In this document: positions 1 to 10,200 of the stretch, one piece after another
Layout: every line of letters begins with the position of its first letter
Position numbering within the stretch: position 1 is the stretch's first letter
NCBI GenBank assembly: GCA_013398015.1
Contig: VZRR01010916.1
Span: 248,001 to 312,000, forward strand
Source of the DNA: Oreocharis arfaki
Taxonomy: Eukaryota; Chordata; Aves; Passeriformes; Paramythiidae
Length of the DNA: 64,000 bases
Direction of reading: 5' to 3'
Made by a program: the position numbers and the translations under genes
Notes under the pieces: model-generated
The model's input: only the letters and a program-made list of their open reading frames with translations
The model's database searches: none
What the model was told of the DNA's origin: nothing

Positions 1-31
1 TAAAAAATTAATAAAAATATTCTCATTTTAG

Positions 32-157
32 GTTGTGGGTGATGACTGTTAATGCCCTGCAGCCTTCAGCAAAAGTAGTGCGACAGCAGAAATACACCCA
101 GAATGATCTGATGATTGATCCCCTGATTGTACTGAGGTGTGATCAGAGAGTTCACAG
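32..157 (+). CDS. INTS2: INTS2 exon, first in window
   Basis: The acceptor TTTTAG ends at 31 and the donor AG|GTGAGT begins at 158. The first base completes a codon of the upstream exon. The frame then reads LWVMTVNALQPSAK and ends ...RCDQRVH plus two bases of an Arg codon completed in the next exon. Confidence 0.9.
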
Positions 158-3100
158 GTGAGTGTCTGTGCTGCTACACAGTGACTCCTAAACATAAAGG
201 TGTCCCACAGGAAACTTCTAAAAGCTTTCAGCTCTTCAAAACATCTTTTCAAACTACTCACAGGAGCTTGGCAGTTGCATCTGTGTTGTTTTAAGCTTGG
301 GCTGAGGACGGAGGTGCTGGGCCTTCTATTCCAGCATTTCGTCCTGTCCAGCTCAGGGTCCGGCTGTGTTTTGGAAACTTTGGGATTTGCACATGGGCAA
401 ATGAATGGGCTCATCCATTTTGGATTTGGGTGTGTGAATTTGTGGTTAATAGACTTTGCAGAGTGTTTGAAATGGCTGCTGCCACGTGGTGGTGGGTGAG
501 GTTGTAGCTGTCACATCCTTCCAGCTCTTCTGCCATCCCTCTTGAGCCTGTAGGTTTTCCATCCTTTTGGGCAACAGTTTCTGCCAGTGGGTGCTGGAGG
601 GATGTGACAGAGGCAGATGTGCTTCATTTCCCAAGGAAATCTTTGCAGTACTTAGAAATTGGTTCCTCCAGATGTCAGTGATGCCAGAGGAGGAGCTGTG
701 GTGCTACAGCCTTTGGGAATGCTTTGAGTTTGTTCATGTTACGGAAATGTCTTTGCTTTACTGTGTTCCCATATCAGGAGTCCTCCCCTGATGGATATCA
801 TTTTGCACATGTTGAATGGATATCTTCTGGCTTCAAAAGCTTACCTTAATGCTCACCTGAAAGAAACAGCAGAGCAAGACATTAGGCCATCCCAAAACAA
901 TGCAATGGGTCCAGAGGCCCCAGAAGTTACAAGAGAAGAATTAAAAAATGCTTTGCTTGCTGCTCAGGTAAGATGGAAGAAATGGATATTATATGATGTG
1001 AGGAAGAACAGAGATAAAAGAGAAATGCAGGAACAGGAAATTAAAAAAGGAGGTCATTTAAATTCATGTTTTTTACCAACTTCTGTTACCATGGAAAAGA
1101 AAACTGCCCCTGTATTCAGATGGTTAAATATTTTCTTTTTTCTAATCTGGAGCATTGTGCTCATTTACTGCTTTGATAGTGGGTGTTCTGTCAGAACAGA
1201 AGAGTTCTGCTCACCAGCCCTTTTGCCTTGGTGCTTGTGTGATCCAGAGGCTGTTTCTCTGCTGGGATTTGGAGCAGTAAAACATCTATAAATGTGACAG
1301 ACCTATGTCTGATCATCTGAAAGATGTTTCAGAGAAGCAGCCAGCACTGGAAAGTGGGAGGATGAAGGATGGTTCACTTCCTTAGCTTGACATTATGGAA
1401 ATTCTTGAGTAATCCTGATTCACAGACATCTCTTCATCCCTCTGTCTGGAAAAATGTCACATAGGGAGTTCCTGTTATAACATGATTTTTGAGTTATTTA
1501 ATAGGAAGTTTTATATTTAAATGAGCAGGGTGGTCTCCCATGAATACTGTGAATTATATGGCCCTGTGCATATTTTGTCTTCTCTGGATGCTTTAAGGGA
1601 CCACTGGATATTTATTTTGGAGCAATATGAGATTCCACTGAATTTACTCTTCATCTGTGGTTATGATAATCTGTGTGATTTAGCCTTTTTTTTCTATGAG
1701 TCTTGACTGAGTTAAAGTGTTGAAGTTTTTTAAATGTTCTACAGGATTTGTGATTCTTGACCTGAGTAATTTTCATTCTATATTTTAAAAAATCTGTAGG
1801 TAGAAATCCTGGTCACGTGACAATCTTCCATTTCTTAAATTGTCCTTATTTTGTATTTGATTTGTTTTATTTCTCTAGGAGTTTTTTTAAGCATCTTCTG
1901 TGGCTTTTCTCCACAGGACAGTGCTGCTGTGCAGATCCTTCTGGAGATCTGCTTGCCTACAGAAGAAGAGAAGGGGCAGAGCAGCACTGCTGGTGATTTA
2001 CTGAGGGATGTGCAGAGCCCCCCGAGCCCGCAGGGTGCCGAGGCAGAGGAGGAGGAGGAGGAGAGTTTGCTGTGCAACCTGCGGGAGGTGCAGTGCCTCA
2101 TCTGCTGCCTGCTGCACCAGATGTACATTGCTGACCCCAACATCGTCAAACTCGTGCACTTCCAGGTCTGCTTTGCACTGCTTTGGCTCTGTTTTGGTTT
2201 GTCAGGCTGGGAAAGAGCCAAGTGCAGTGGTTGGGGGCTGCTGAATGTTCCTCAGAAATAGAACAACCCACTTTTCTCCTTCCTGTCTCCCCCAGTTTGT
2301 AGAGCTCACGCTTCCTCCATATTTCAGTGCTTGGTCTCTTGGTTGTAGTGAGAAGGCAGCACCTGAGCTCTGTCTGTTCCTCATCATTATACACCTACTT
2401 TGTGCCTCTGCCCTTTTTTACTTTGTCCATCTAGGCCAAGGAAAACTGCCCTAATCATCTGATAATTACTTGTTCCACATCTTTTGTGGGTTACTTTTTT
2501 CTGGCTATCTTTTAAAATTAATATTCCCATTATTCAAAACTAATTTGGCTTCAAATGTAAACATCTCCTTATCTTTCCTTTTTGTTAGGGCACAGTTTAT
2601 CTATTTGGAAGGAGAAAGGTTGGCCCTGCCAAAGCAGCTGAGCACCTTCAAAAAAAAAGAAGAGGGGAAAGATCAGCAATTTTTAAAATATAAATGTGTT
2701 TTTAATGCATATTAAATTGCTCCCTGCCAGATGGCAGACTCTTTACAAGGAGTTAATTTGCCTTGACCTGGAACTGATTAAGTGATAAAAAAGTCATTAA
2801 GGGGCAGTTGTGCAACGAGCAAGTTGGGGCTGATGGTGAAATTTGGAACACAGGAAAGACGGAAGGAAAAGGTCACTGCAGTTTGGTTTTGTTTGGGGGG
2901 TGGAGAGAGTTTCCAGGCAAATAATTCATTGAATATTGAGGGTAAAGAACTGATTCAGACCCTGGGTTTGTACCCAGCCTGCCTCTTGTTGCCTTGGCAT
3001 TGCAGGCCTGCTGCAAACTGAACAAAAGGGAGTTACAAATATATCCATTTTGAAAAAAAGCACTAACACAGGTGTCATTTAAAATCTTAGTTGAAGCAGG

Positions 3101-4514
3101 ATTTTTTAAAACACGCCTGTGACACATCAGCACATGTTTTCTTAATCCCACAGGGTTACCCATGTGAGCTTCTGGCACTGACAGTGGCTGGGATCCCATC
3201 CATGCACATCTGTCTGGATTTCATCCCCGAGCTCATTGCCCAGCCTGAACTTGAAAAACAGGTACTGTGCAGTCACCTGGCTGGAGAATCACTGTGGGTA
3301 TTAGCCCTGATGAAATATTGGCTGAGGGGAGAGAATAAAACAGTCACTAAAAACGTCCTGTTCTAGCTTGCCTGGGATATTAAGGTGATATTTGTAGTAC
3401 TTTTACCTTAAATTAAAGGCCTGGCATTGCAGGCAATTGGAATTTGTTGTGCTAAAGATTCCCAGCAGTTGTTTCTGTACCAAACCAACTTTGTGTAGTT
3501 GCTCTTACTTAATCCTTTCTAGTATTGAGTTACTGCTGATCAGTTAAGGTTAAAACTAGAACGTTATCAGACCTAAATATCTTTTATAAAGGTTGTATTG
3601 TAAATTGTGTGGTGCTTTGTTTGCTCATCTCTTGCTTTTCTCTCTTGCCTGTCCCCTACTTGACAGATCTTTGCCATCCAGCTGCTCTCCTATCTGTGTA
3701 TCCAGTATGCCCTGCCCAAATCCCTCAGCGTGGCTCGTTTGGCCATCAACGTCATGGGGACCCTGCTCACAGGTACCACCCCAGCAACCCCAAAATTCAC
3801 TGCTGTGGGAGCCAGAATGATTTCTCTAGGCTGAATGCAGTTTTCTTTAAGTGTCTAATGGCTATTGTAAATGCAACAACAGTTCTTGGTTGGATTCTAT
3901 GATCATTTATTTCTACTTCTCCATTTTCTTCTCCTTGGCAGTTCTGACCCAGTCCAAGCGTTACACGTTTTTCATGCCCACCCTGCCTTGCCTGGTGTCC
4001 TTCTGCCAAGCCTTTCCTCCCCTGTATGAGGACATCATGTCCTTGCTGATCCAAATAGGACAAGTTTGTGCCTCTGATGTTGCTACACAGACACGGGACT
4101 TCGACCCCATCATCACCCGTAAGTCAAGAACCTTAAAAAACACCCCGAAGGAGTCAGAGCCAGGGAATTGGAGCAGAAATGTTGTGGTGTTTCTAGGAAT
4201 AACCTGTGGGGTGAATGCTGGTGCATGGAACGGTCATGGCTCAGCTTTGCAATCTCATAGCATCCATCTTTGTGTTATGGCTGTAAAATAACAACTTTCA
4301 ATACTCATTTAGGTGTACTTTGCTTCTTCTGTTTCATTTTCTAGGTCTGCAGCAGCTGAAGGAGAAGCCACATGATTTCTCGGGGCTCTGTAAAGATTCC
4401 TCCAGCAAAAGCTGTTCCAGGGACACTGCAAGCCTGGACCCCGATGTTCGGCTGTGCCAGTGTGTGGAAAGCACCATCATTGAAATAATTAACATGAGTG
4501 TCAGTGGAGTTTAG
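32..4514 (+). CDS. INTS2: Integrator complex subunit 2, C-terminal part (seven exons, 5' part outside window)
   Basis: INTS2 is a large helical scaffold subunit of the nuclear Integrator complex, which associates with RNA polymerase II and cleaves snRNA precursors and nascent transcripts at paused promoters. The coding exons I read are 32-157, 778-967, 1917-2165, 3154-3261, 3667-3772, 3942-4118 and 4345-4514. All have AG acceptors and GT donors, and the phases join without a stop. Together they encode 374 residues plus a TAG stop, roughly the last third of a protein of about 1204 residues in human. Recognisable stretches include LMDIILHMLNGYLLASKAYL, APEVTREELKNALLAAQDSA, LLEICLPTEEEKG and the C-terminal end IIEIINMSVSGV. 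The introns (158-777, 968-1916, 2166-3153, 3262-3666 and two short ones) show no other gene. The gene runs in the same direction as BRIP1, which starts about 1.5 kb after the stop codon. The identification is very secure. Confidence 0.96.
778..967 (+). CDS. INTS2: INTS2 exon
   Basis: The acceptor ATATCAG ends at 777 and the donor CAG|GTAAGA begins at 968. The exon encodes SPPLMDIILHMLNGYLLASK through ELKNALLAAQ, a helix-rich segment typical of INTS2. It ends on a codon boundary. Confidence 0.93.
1917..2165 (+). CDS. INTS2: INTS2 exon with acidic Glu run
   Basis: The acceptor CTCCACAG ends at 1916 and the donor CAG|GTCTGC begins at 2166. The 249 bp are in phase 0 at both ends and encode 83 residues, from DSAAVQILLEICLPTEEE to IVKLVHFQ. 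GAG codons near 2046-2063 give an uninterrupted run of six glutamates in a probably disordered acidic loop. Confidence 0.93.
3154..3261 (+). CDS. INTS2: INTS2 exon
   Basis: The exon is 108 bp, phase 0 at both ends, between an acceptor ATCCCACAG and a donor CAG|GTACTG. It encodes GYPCELLALTVAGIPSMHIC and LDFIPELIAQPELEKQ. Confidence 0.93.
3667..3772 (+). CDS. INTS2: INTS2 exon
   Basis: The acceptor CTTGACAG precedes the exon and the donor CACAG|GTACCA follows it. It encodes IFAIQLLSYLCIQYALPK through VMGTLLT and ends with one base of a codon completed at 3942. Confidence 0.93.
3942..4118 (+). CDS. INTS2: INTS2 exon
   Basis: The acceptor CCTTGGCAG ends at 3941 and the donor CCC|GTAAGT begins at 4119. 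The exon encodes LTQSKRYTFFMPTLPCLVSF through TRDFDPIIT. The last base joins GT of the next exon to make Arg. Confidence 0.93.
4345..4514 (+). CDS. INTS2: INTS2 terminal coding exon
   Basis: The acceptor TTTTCTAG ends at 4344. The exon encodes RLQQLKEKPHDFSGLC through ESTIIEIINMSVSGV, followed by the TAG stop at 4512-4514. The conserved C-terminal end makes the reading frame certain. Confidence 0.95.
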
Positions 4515-4924
4515 GAGAAACTCCAGGAAAGTCACCCTGTAGCTTTACTCTCTCTTTATGGTGCCTAAATTTGGTAAAAGCTGTGAAAGTGGACCGAGGA
4601 GCTGGAGCAAAAGTCCACATTTTACATTTATTTGATTCAGTCACGGCTGAGAAGAAAATCCTTTCAACAGGATTTTGTTGCTTCCAGTGAAACTTCTGAG
4701 GCTGATGGGATCAGTAAATAATTTCCAGGGAAACAGTGATTTTTGAGACTTTGCTCAGTTCCTGAAGCAAACAGTAACACACCTGGAAGGGTTTTAGAAC
4801 GCTGAAAAGTGAATATTTAATTTGTTGGGCAAACAGCAAAATGATGGGTAAGAAAAATTTGAGATTGAAGTACTGTGCTTGAATTAAATGAGCTGCTGTC
4901 CCAGAGCCTTGCAGAGCAAGATGG

Positions 4925-4930
4925 AATAAA
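4925..4930 (+). terminator. INTS2: Proximal poly(A) signal of INTS2
   Basis: A canonical AATAAA lies about 410 bases after the stop codon. No strong GT-rich element is evident just downstream, so it may be the minor site. Confidence 0.45.
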
Positions 4931-5535
4931 ATACTCCAAGGAATACTTGAAAAAGTGGTGTCAGTAACTTGCACCATCACACTGAGTTCTAAGAAAGTGT
5001 TTTAACTTTTATTTGTGTGTCAAGCCATTGGTCAAAGCTTCAGTTTGTAGGATCAGGAACTTAATTTAAAGATCAGCCAGCCTTCACTGAGAGTCTGAAA
5101 CTGGTTTAAAAGTTTCTTTAAAAAAAAAAAGTACTGATAGGAAAAATGAGCTGGATAAATGTGATTTTTAAAGAATGCAGCTCAGATGGTTTTGTGTTTT
5201 TTAACTTAAAAAAGGTGAAAAATACTTGAAGAAATGAGTGTGGATGTATCCTGAGCTGCCATGAGGATAAGATTGAAAAAAGAAATGGATGCTGAGGGTG
5301 ATTGTGCAGAGGAATAAGGAGAGGAATGTCAGGTTTCAGCCGTGCCAAAGCAGTTCCAAGGCCAAATCCTTTGTGCTCCATCATGGAGTTGGTTGTTCTT
5401 TTGCATATAAGGATGGAATTCCCACATGGAAATGTGGGGAAACCCCCGTGGGTTTGTGTTCCAGGATTCCTGGCTGTAACACCCTGTATCACCATCTGCC
5501 TACCGAGTGTATTTTTGTCATCTAAATGTAAATTA

Positions 5536-5543
5536 TGTAAATA
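5536..5543 (+). promoter_or_regulatory. INTS2: Pumilio response element in INTS2 3'UTR
   Basis: TGTAAATA matches the Pumilio consensus UGUANAUA exactly. It sits about 70 bases upstream of the distal poly(A) signal, a common position for functional sites. Function is inferred from the motif only. Confidence 0.4.
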
Positions 5544-5610
5544 ACCTAAATGTATGTATTTTTTTTCTCCTCAGTTCCAAGTGTAATTTTATATGCTGTA
5601 GTGGTATTTA

Positions 5611-5616
5611 AATAAA
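5611..5616 (+). terminator. INTS2: Distal poly(A) signal of INTS2
   Basis: AATAAA here runs directly into a genomic run of A. It is the last such signal before the BRIP1 promoter and is the likeliest main transcript end. Confidence 0.55.
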
Positions 5617-5839
5617 AAAAAAAAAAACAACAGTATGACTGAAGTTCAAAGCGGGTTGCCTGTTTTGCTTTTAAGTTTTCCAGATTCATCCCAAATTTCA
5701 CCTGAGGGGAGGATCTGGGGGAACAGACACCTGACAAGGAGAGAATTGGGGCTTCTGTGTGTGGCAGTAGTGAAAAGGCACTGACTTTTCAAAAACTGTT
5801 AATTTTTCCGTGGTGTTTTCTGTGCACTCTTCTTAAAAC

Positions 5840-6005
5840 AAGGATGATAATAATAATAATATTCATAATAAAACAATAATGGTAGTTATGCCCAATAATA
5901 ACAATATCTGATACTTAAAAAATATTATAAAACGCAATAAATATTAAACCCAAATAATATAATACTAAATATTATATTATTCATAATAATTACGACAAAA
6001 GCAAA
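5840..6005. repeat. AT-only low-complexity block (AAT/ATT trinucleotides)
   Basis: Degenerate AAT, ATA and ATT units make up nearly the whole stretch, with almost no G or C. It separates the INTS2 3' end from the BRIP1 CpG island, and base composition switches sharply at about 6028. Confidence 0.75.
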
Positions 6006-6035
6006 TAAATATTTGAGTATTTCCCAAAGCGCGCG

Positions 6036-6048
6036 GTTGCCTAGCAAC
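6036..6048. promoter_or_regulatory. X-box (RFX factor binding site)
   Basis: GTTGCCTAGCAAC fits the X-box consensus of two half sites, GTNRCC and RGYAAC, with a one-base spacer. The element is nearly palindromic and lies within the proximal promoter. RFX occupancy is inferred. Confidence 0.6.
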
Positions 6049-6082
6049 GCGTACAACCCGGAAGCCAACAAGGCGCCCTGTG

Positions 6083-6087
6083 ATTGG
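6083..6087 (-). promoter_or_regulatory. Inverted CCAAT box (NF-Y type), distal
   Basis: TGATTGGCT contains ATTGG, the reverse complement of CCAAT, with the flanks favoured by NF-Y. A second copy lies 88 bases downstream. Confidence 0.5.
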
Positions 6088-6170
6088 CTCTCGCCACGCA
6101 GAGGAGAGGGCGGGAGCGCCCCAGTGTGCGCTTTGCTGATTAGCGGCGCGCGGCCCTTTCCTGTCAGCTG

Positions 6171-6175
6171 ATTGG
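6171..6175 (-). promoter_or_regulatory. Inverted CCAAT box (NF-Y type), proximal
   Basis: CTGATTGGCTGAGGC again places ATTGG in an NF-Y-like context. Paired CCAAT boxes are common in cell-cycle and DNA-repair promoters. Confidence 0.5.
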
Positions 6176-7097
6176 CTGAGGCGGAGGCGGGAAGGACGGA
6201 GAGCGCTGAGGGGCCGCGGTGCCTCAGGTGCGGGGCCGTGAGGGGCGCGGGGGGAAGCGGCTGCCGGCGCCACCGCTTCGCCGAGCACACAAAGGAAGCG
6301 AACTCCCAGGTGCATCTGTGTGGGCTGGGCTGGGGCGGCACCACTGCTTCATGAGCGCCGCCTGCCCTCTAGAGGCAGAGCAGCTGTGCCCGGGTCGAGA
6401 TGTGGCTGGGGGGAGCGCCCGGTGCGCTCCTGGTGGATGTGATCACGCCACGAAGGGTCTCTGCAGTGTCCCGGGCCCTCCCTGCTCCTCAGGGGCGAAC
6501 TTAATTCGGAGTAGTGCTCTTTTAGGCGAGTCACCCTCCCAGAATGGGTAGGGGCAAAGCTTCTTAATGTGGTGGCCTTTGCTTTAGGAAGGAGGGGTTG
6601 GATGTAAACTCATGTCAGCGATCTCCTTTTGCTAGAATTGCTTTTTCCTGTTGAGAAACTCGGTGATGAAGCCGAATCATGCCATACATTGGTGGTCTTT
6701 TGATGTATATGTTTAATTATTAAAAGTCAGATGAGGACACATGTCAGTGAGTTAGTTTATCCCGGGGAATCTGCCAGTTTAAAGTTGCTCTCTTATTCTA
6801 TCAGTGCTGAAAAACTATCTCCTGTCTGACTAATGGAATCTGAACTGGTGTGTGCAGTTCATCGTGTTTTTATTTTAATTGCTGATGCTGTTCTTGTGCT
6901 GGTGGCAACTTGCCCTTGCTTGTAATGAGGATCAAGTCTGAAATAGTGATGTGTGGTATAAATTCCTGTATTCCAGTTCTCTTAATATCCTGAGCTGTTA
7001 CCAGGTTAACAGCTTCTCTTTGTTTTTATCTCGTGCTGCATTTGTTTCAGGCTTCGTTTGTTAGCACTGAGTTACTTATTCTGTATTTTAATTGCAG

Positions 7098-7225
7098 TTT
7101 TAAACCTGAAGTGAACGGCAGAAGAACTTGCAATGCCTTCTGATGGGGCAGAATATACAATTGGGGGGGTGAAGATCCTCTTCCCCTGCAAGGCTTACCC
7201 CTCCCAGCTCGCTATGATGAATGCT
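7098..7225 (+). CDS. BRIP1: BRIP1 exon 2 (start codon at 7133)
   Basis: The acceptor TAATTGCAG ends at 7097 and the donor GCT|GTGAGT begins at 7226. The first 35 bases are 5'UTR with an in-frame stop at 7112-7114. The ATG at 7133 has G at -3. The exon encodes residues 1-31, including EYTIGGVKI and the Q motif residues AYPSQLAMMN (Gln25), which contact the adenine of ATP. Confidence 0.93.
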
Positions 7226-10200
7226 GTGAGTAGAATTTGTACACATTTGACAGACTAAGAGCTTGCGTTTTCCGGTATTTGAAATTCCAAAATCTCTGTC
7301 ACCATTTAGAAAACTGACACACGTTAAATTCAGAGCTCCAGTGTCTTGAAAGTTTCTGTGGTAATAACACAGTGTTCTCTGTGCTGTGCAATGTCTGGAC
7401 CACGATTAGAGAGTGGTGAAATACATTTTGGATTTGTGAGCATTTATGCCCAGAAACAAGTTCCATGTGGTGTAAATATGTGGTTGTTTATCTAGGTATG
7501 CTGTAATAACAGTTGTATAGAAATGTTCAAGTTTTTAAGGGGGCAATAATTTAGTAAAACATATTGTTTAAACAGAATAATTATATATAGTAATATTTCA
7601 ATAAGTTTTCTTTTTTTGAGAACTTTTAAAAATGAATTATTGCATTTATATTTAAACACTTCTAAAGAGTTTTAACCAGTGACAGGATGAGAGGGCACAG
7701 CCTTGAGATGTGCCAGGGAGAGTTTAGGCTGGACATTAGGATGTTGTTGCTGAGATTAGCTAAAGACATCTGCTTTGTTTTCTGTTGATTCTGTTTCTTT
7801 TATTCTCCTTAAAGATTGTTAAAGGCTTGAATAACAGGCAGCACTGTTTGCTGGAGAGCCCTACAGGAAGTGGCAAAAGCTTGGCATTACTTTGTTCTGC
7901 ATTATCATGGCAGCAGTCTTTGTATGGTAAGTGTCTTAGTGTCTGCACAATTTTCGTTACAAATTGAACAATAATTAGTTATTGTTCATCAGCCTTTAAA
8001 CATTTGGTTTCAGGTCTTTGTCCACCATTGGGCACCTTGCCTTGATGGCAGTATAAAGCAGTAATGCTAAGCTGCGTTTAGATCCATAAGGGAATGTGGC
8101 TGTTGGAACTTAGGAAGAAAATCCATGTGGGTTTGAATGGAAAGAGGGAGGTGTTTTCCTTTCTGTGCACTGCAGTTCTTCCAAGGGTGACCATGGCTTG
8201 TTCAGCATTGTAGAGACACCAGGCTTCTAACTGGTACTTGAACTTTCACCTTCACTGTTCTGCACCTCTGGCTCTCGTGTAGAGTCTGGAGTGGTTTTTA
8301 ATGACAGACAAATGACTTTTTCCCTCAGAGAAATCAGTGCCAACCTCATCATGGGAGAAGGAGGACAGGAAGGCAGAGCCATCCCCCCCATGTCACTGCA
8401 AGTGTCACTCCCAGTCTAAGAGCAACAAGGCTGCAACGAGTGGGACTCACAGTGCTCCTTGTTCTGCCAATAATCCTGACACAGGAACTTCCAGGAAACC
8501 TGGAAGCCCACTAACAAACACAGGTAACTTCATACATGGGCAGCTAAAATTCTGTTTTGGAAGTAACTGCTGCTTTCAAGCCTGGAGTGTTTTTTTACCA
8601 TCATAATAGCAGACATGGTTATGCCCTGCATGAAATCTGTATGGTGGTTAATGTGTCTAGAAATGTCTGACACTGTTTCTTACATCATATATATATTTAT
8701 AGTAATTCTAGCAGTTACTGTTTTGTAGTAATTGTATTTTAAAATGTTGCCCTTATTTAATGTGTCCCTAGTAATGGACATCATTTTATTTTGTTAATTA
8801 CAGAATGTAAGGAAAATGAAACACTAGCTTCAAAACTGTCTGCCAAAAAAAAGTTATCTCTCCGTGACAGTGAGAATGATGATTTTCAAGTAGACAGGAA
8901 AAGGATTCGTCCTTTAGAAACAGAGCAGCAGGTGAGCAGAGTTTATTGGCAGTGAAATCATCTGGGTGTAGCTCAACCAAACTCAAATCCCAATTAATGT
9001 TACAGAGGAGGGTGTAGGGAATAACTGAGTCATGTCACAGTTTAGAGGGACAGGGTTTTGTTAATTTTTATTTTTACTTGTCACAAAGGAATCCATTATT
9101 GCACTAAATTATCATTATACTGTGTCCTTAGATCTTTCACATTTACACAGGTAATATCCCCAAAATGCATTTACTTACTAATATTAAGCCAAAGTATGAG
9201 ATTCTAGAGTTGAAAGTGCTGTTGTAAATATGTATTAGGAATTCAAATACTGTGGAGTTCTGGTTTCTGTCCTGTCAGATGTAGGTATCTCTGGCTGATT
9301 TGTGGAGTGCAGTGTTTCTGCTTCGTTTTCATCTGTGTCACTGTTGGTGTCACATGGCTGAGGATTTGTGTTCAGCTGTGCCCTTAAATAGCTTTTACAT
9401 TGCTGCACAGCCTTGCTCAGTGGGTTACTTCTGGTTAAGTTTTTACATCAATGTGGCTTGAGTTTATTTCTTTTTTTTGTTATGGAAGTGTTCAGTTTAT
9501 GGTATTATAATTTCTATAAGTTTTGTAACCATGGGAAAGCAAACAGAAAAGCTCAGTAATAACTGCAGATTTTTAAAAATAATTAAAACTTCATAGCTTT
9601 TCCCAAGTTACTTTTGTGTGGCTTAGACTTGGTTAAACTATTAACAAACAGTGATGTCCAGTTACTAAAACAGACTCAGCTGGGACAAAACCAGGACTGT
9701 CAGTGTGAGCACGTCCTCCTGCCCAGTGCGTTTTGACATTGTTTCTTTCCCCGGCAGGTTAGAAAACGTCACTGCTTGGCGAAAGGAGTGCAGTTGGTTG
9801 ATGCTTTAGAAGTTTATCACCAGAGAAAAAATGGAGAGCTGACTGTTCACTCTGAAAAAAGCGTGAAAACCGCTGCTTTTTCTCCCCAAACAGTAAGTAA
9901 TATAGTAATATCTTTTCCATCAGCAGTGTTAGTTCAAGAGCAATTTTAAACAGTATTTTATGTGAAGGGATTTTGCATGAAATGCAGCTTATTGAAGTTT
10001 GACCAATCATTGCACCATTACAGCTAAGCAAATGTTCCCCAGTGTTTTGGTTTTTATTGCCACTTTCTGTAGCAGAAGTATCACATCAGAAGTTGAAATA
10101 CAAATTTGCACGTCTTTCTGCAGCTCTGTTAGGCGTTTTCTGCATTTCTTACTGTTTGAAAATGATAGATTTTACGTAAATGTTTGTTGGAGCAAAAGCA

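Larger units (their letters stand above)
4515..5630 (+). other. INTS2: INTS2 3' untranslated region
   Basis: This stretch follows the INTS2 stop codon and has no convincing open frame. It holds two AATAAA hexamers, at 4925-4930 and 5611-5616, so short and long transcript ends are possible. It is AU-rich towards the end. The 3' limit is estimated from the second signal. Confidence 0.7.
6025..6545 (+). promoter_or_regulatory. BRIP1: CpG island promoter of BRIP1 with untranslated first exon
   Basis: This is the only GC- and CpG-dense stretch in the window. It contains an RFX X-box (6036-6048), two inverted CCAAT boxes (ATTGG at 6083-6087 and 6171-6175) and several GGGCGG-like GC boxes, with no TATA box. 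BRIP1 has an untranslated exon 1 in mammals, and the first coding exon here (exon 2) has an acceptor at 7097, so exon 1 must lie in or near the island. Possible exon 1 donors are at 6228 (CAG|GTGCGG) and 6238 (GCC|GTGAGG). The transcription start is probably between about 6100 and 6220, but this is not determined. Confidence 0.75.

Noticed and set aside
6172..6551. Overlapping open frames of 60-112 codons in the CpG island
   Set aside because: GC-rich sequence has few stops; the frames are on both strands, lack family resemblance, and lie in the BRIP1 promoter and untranslated first exon.
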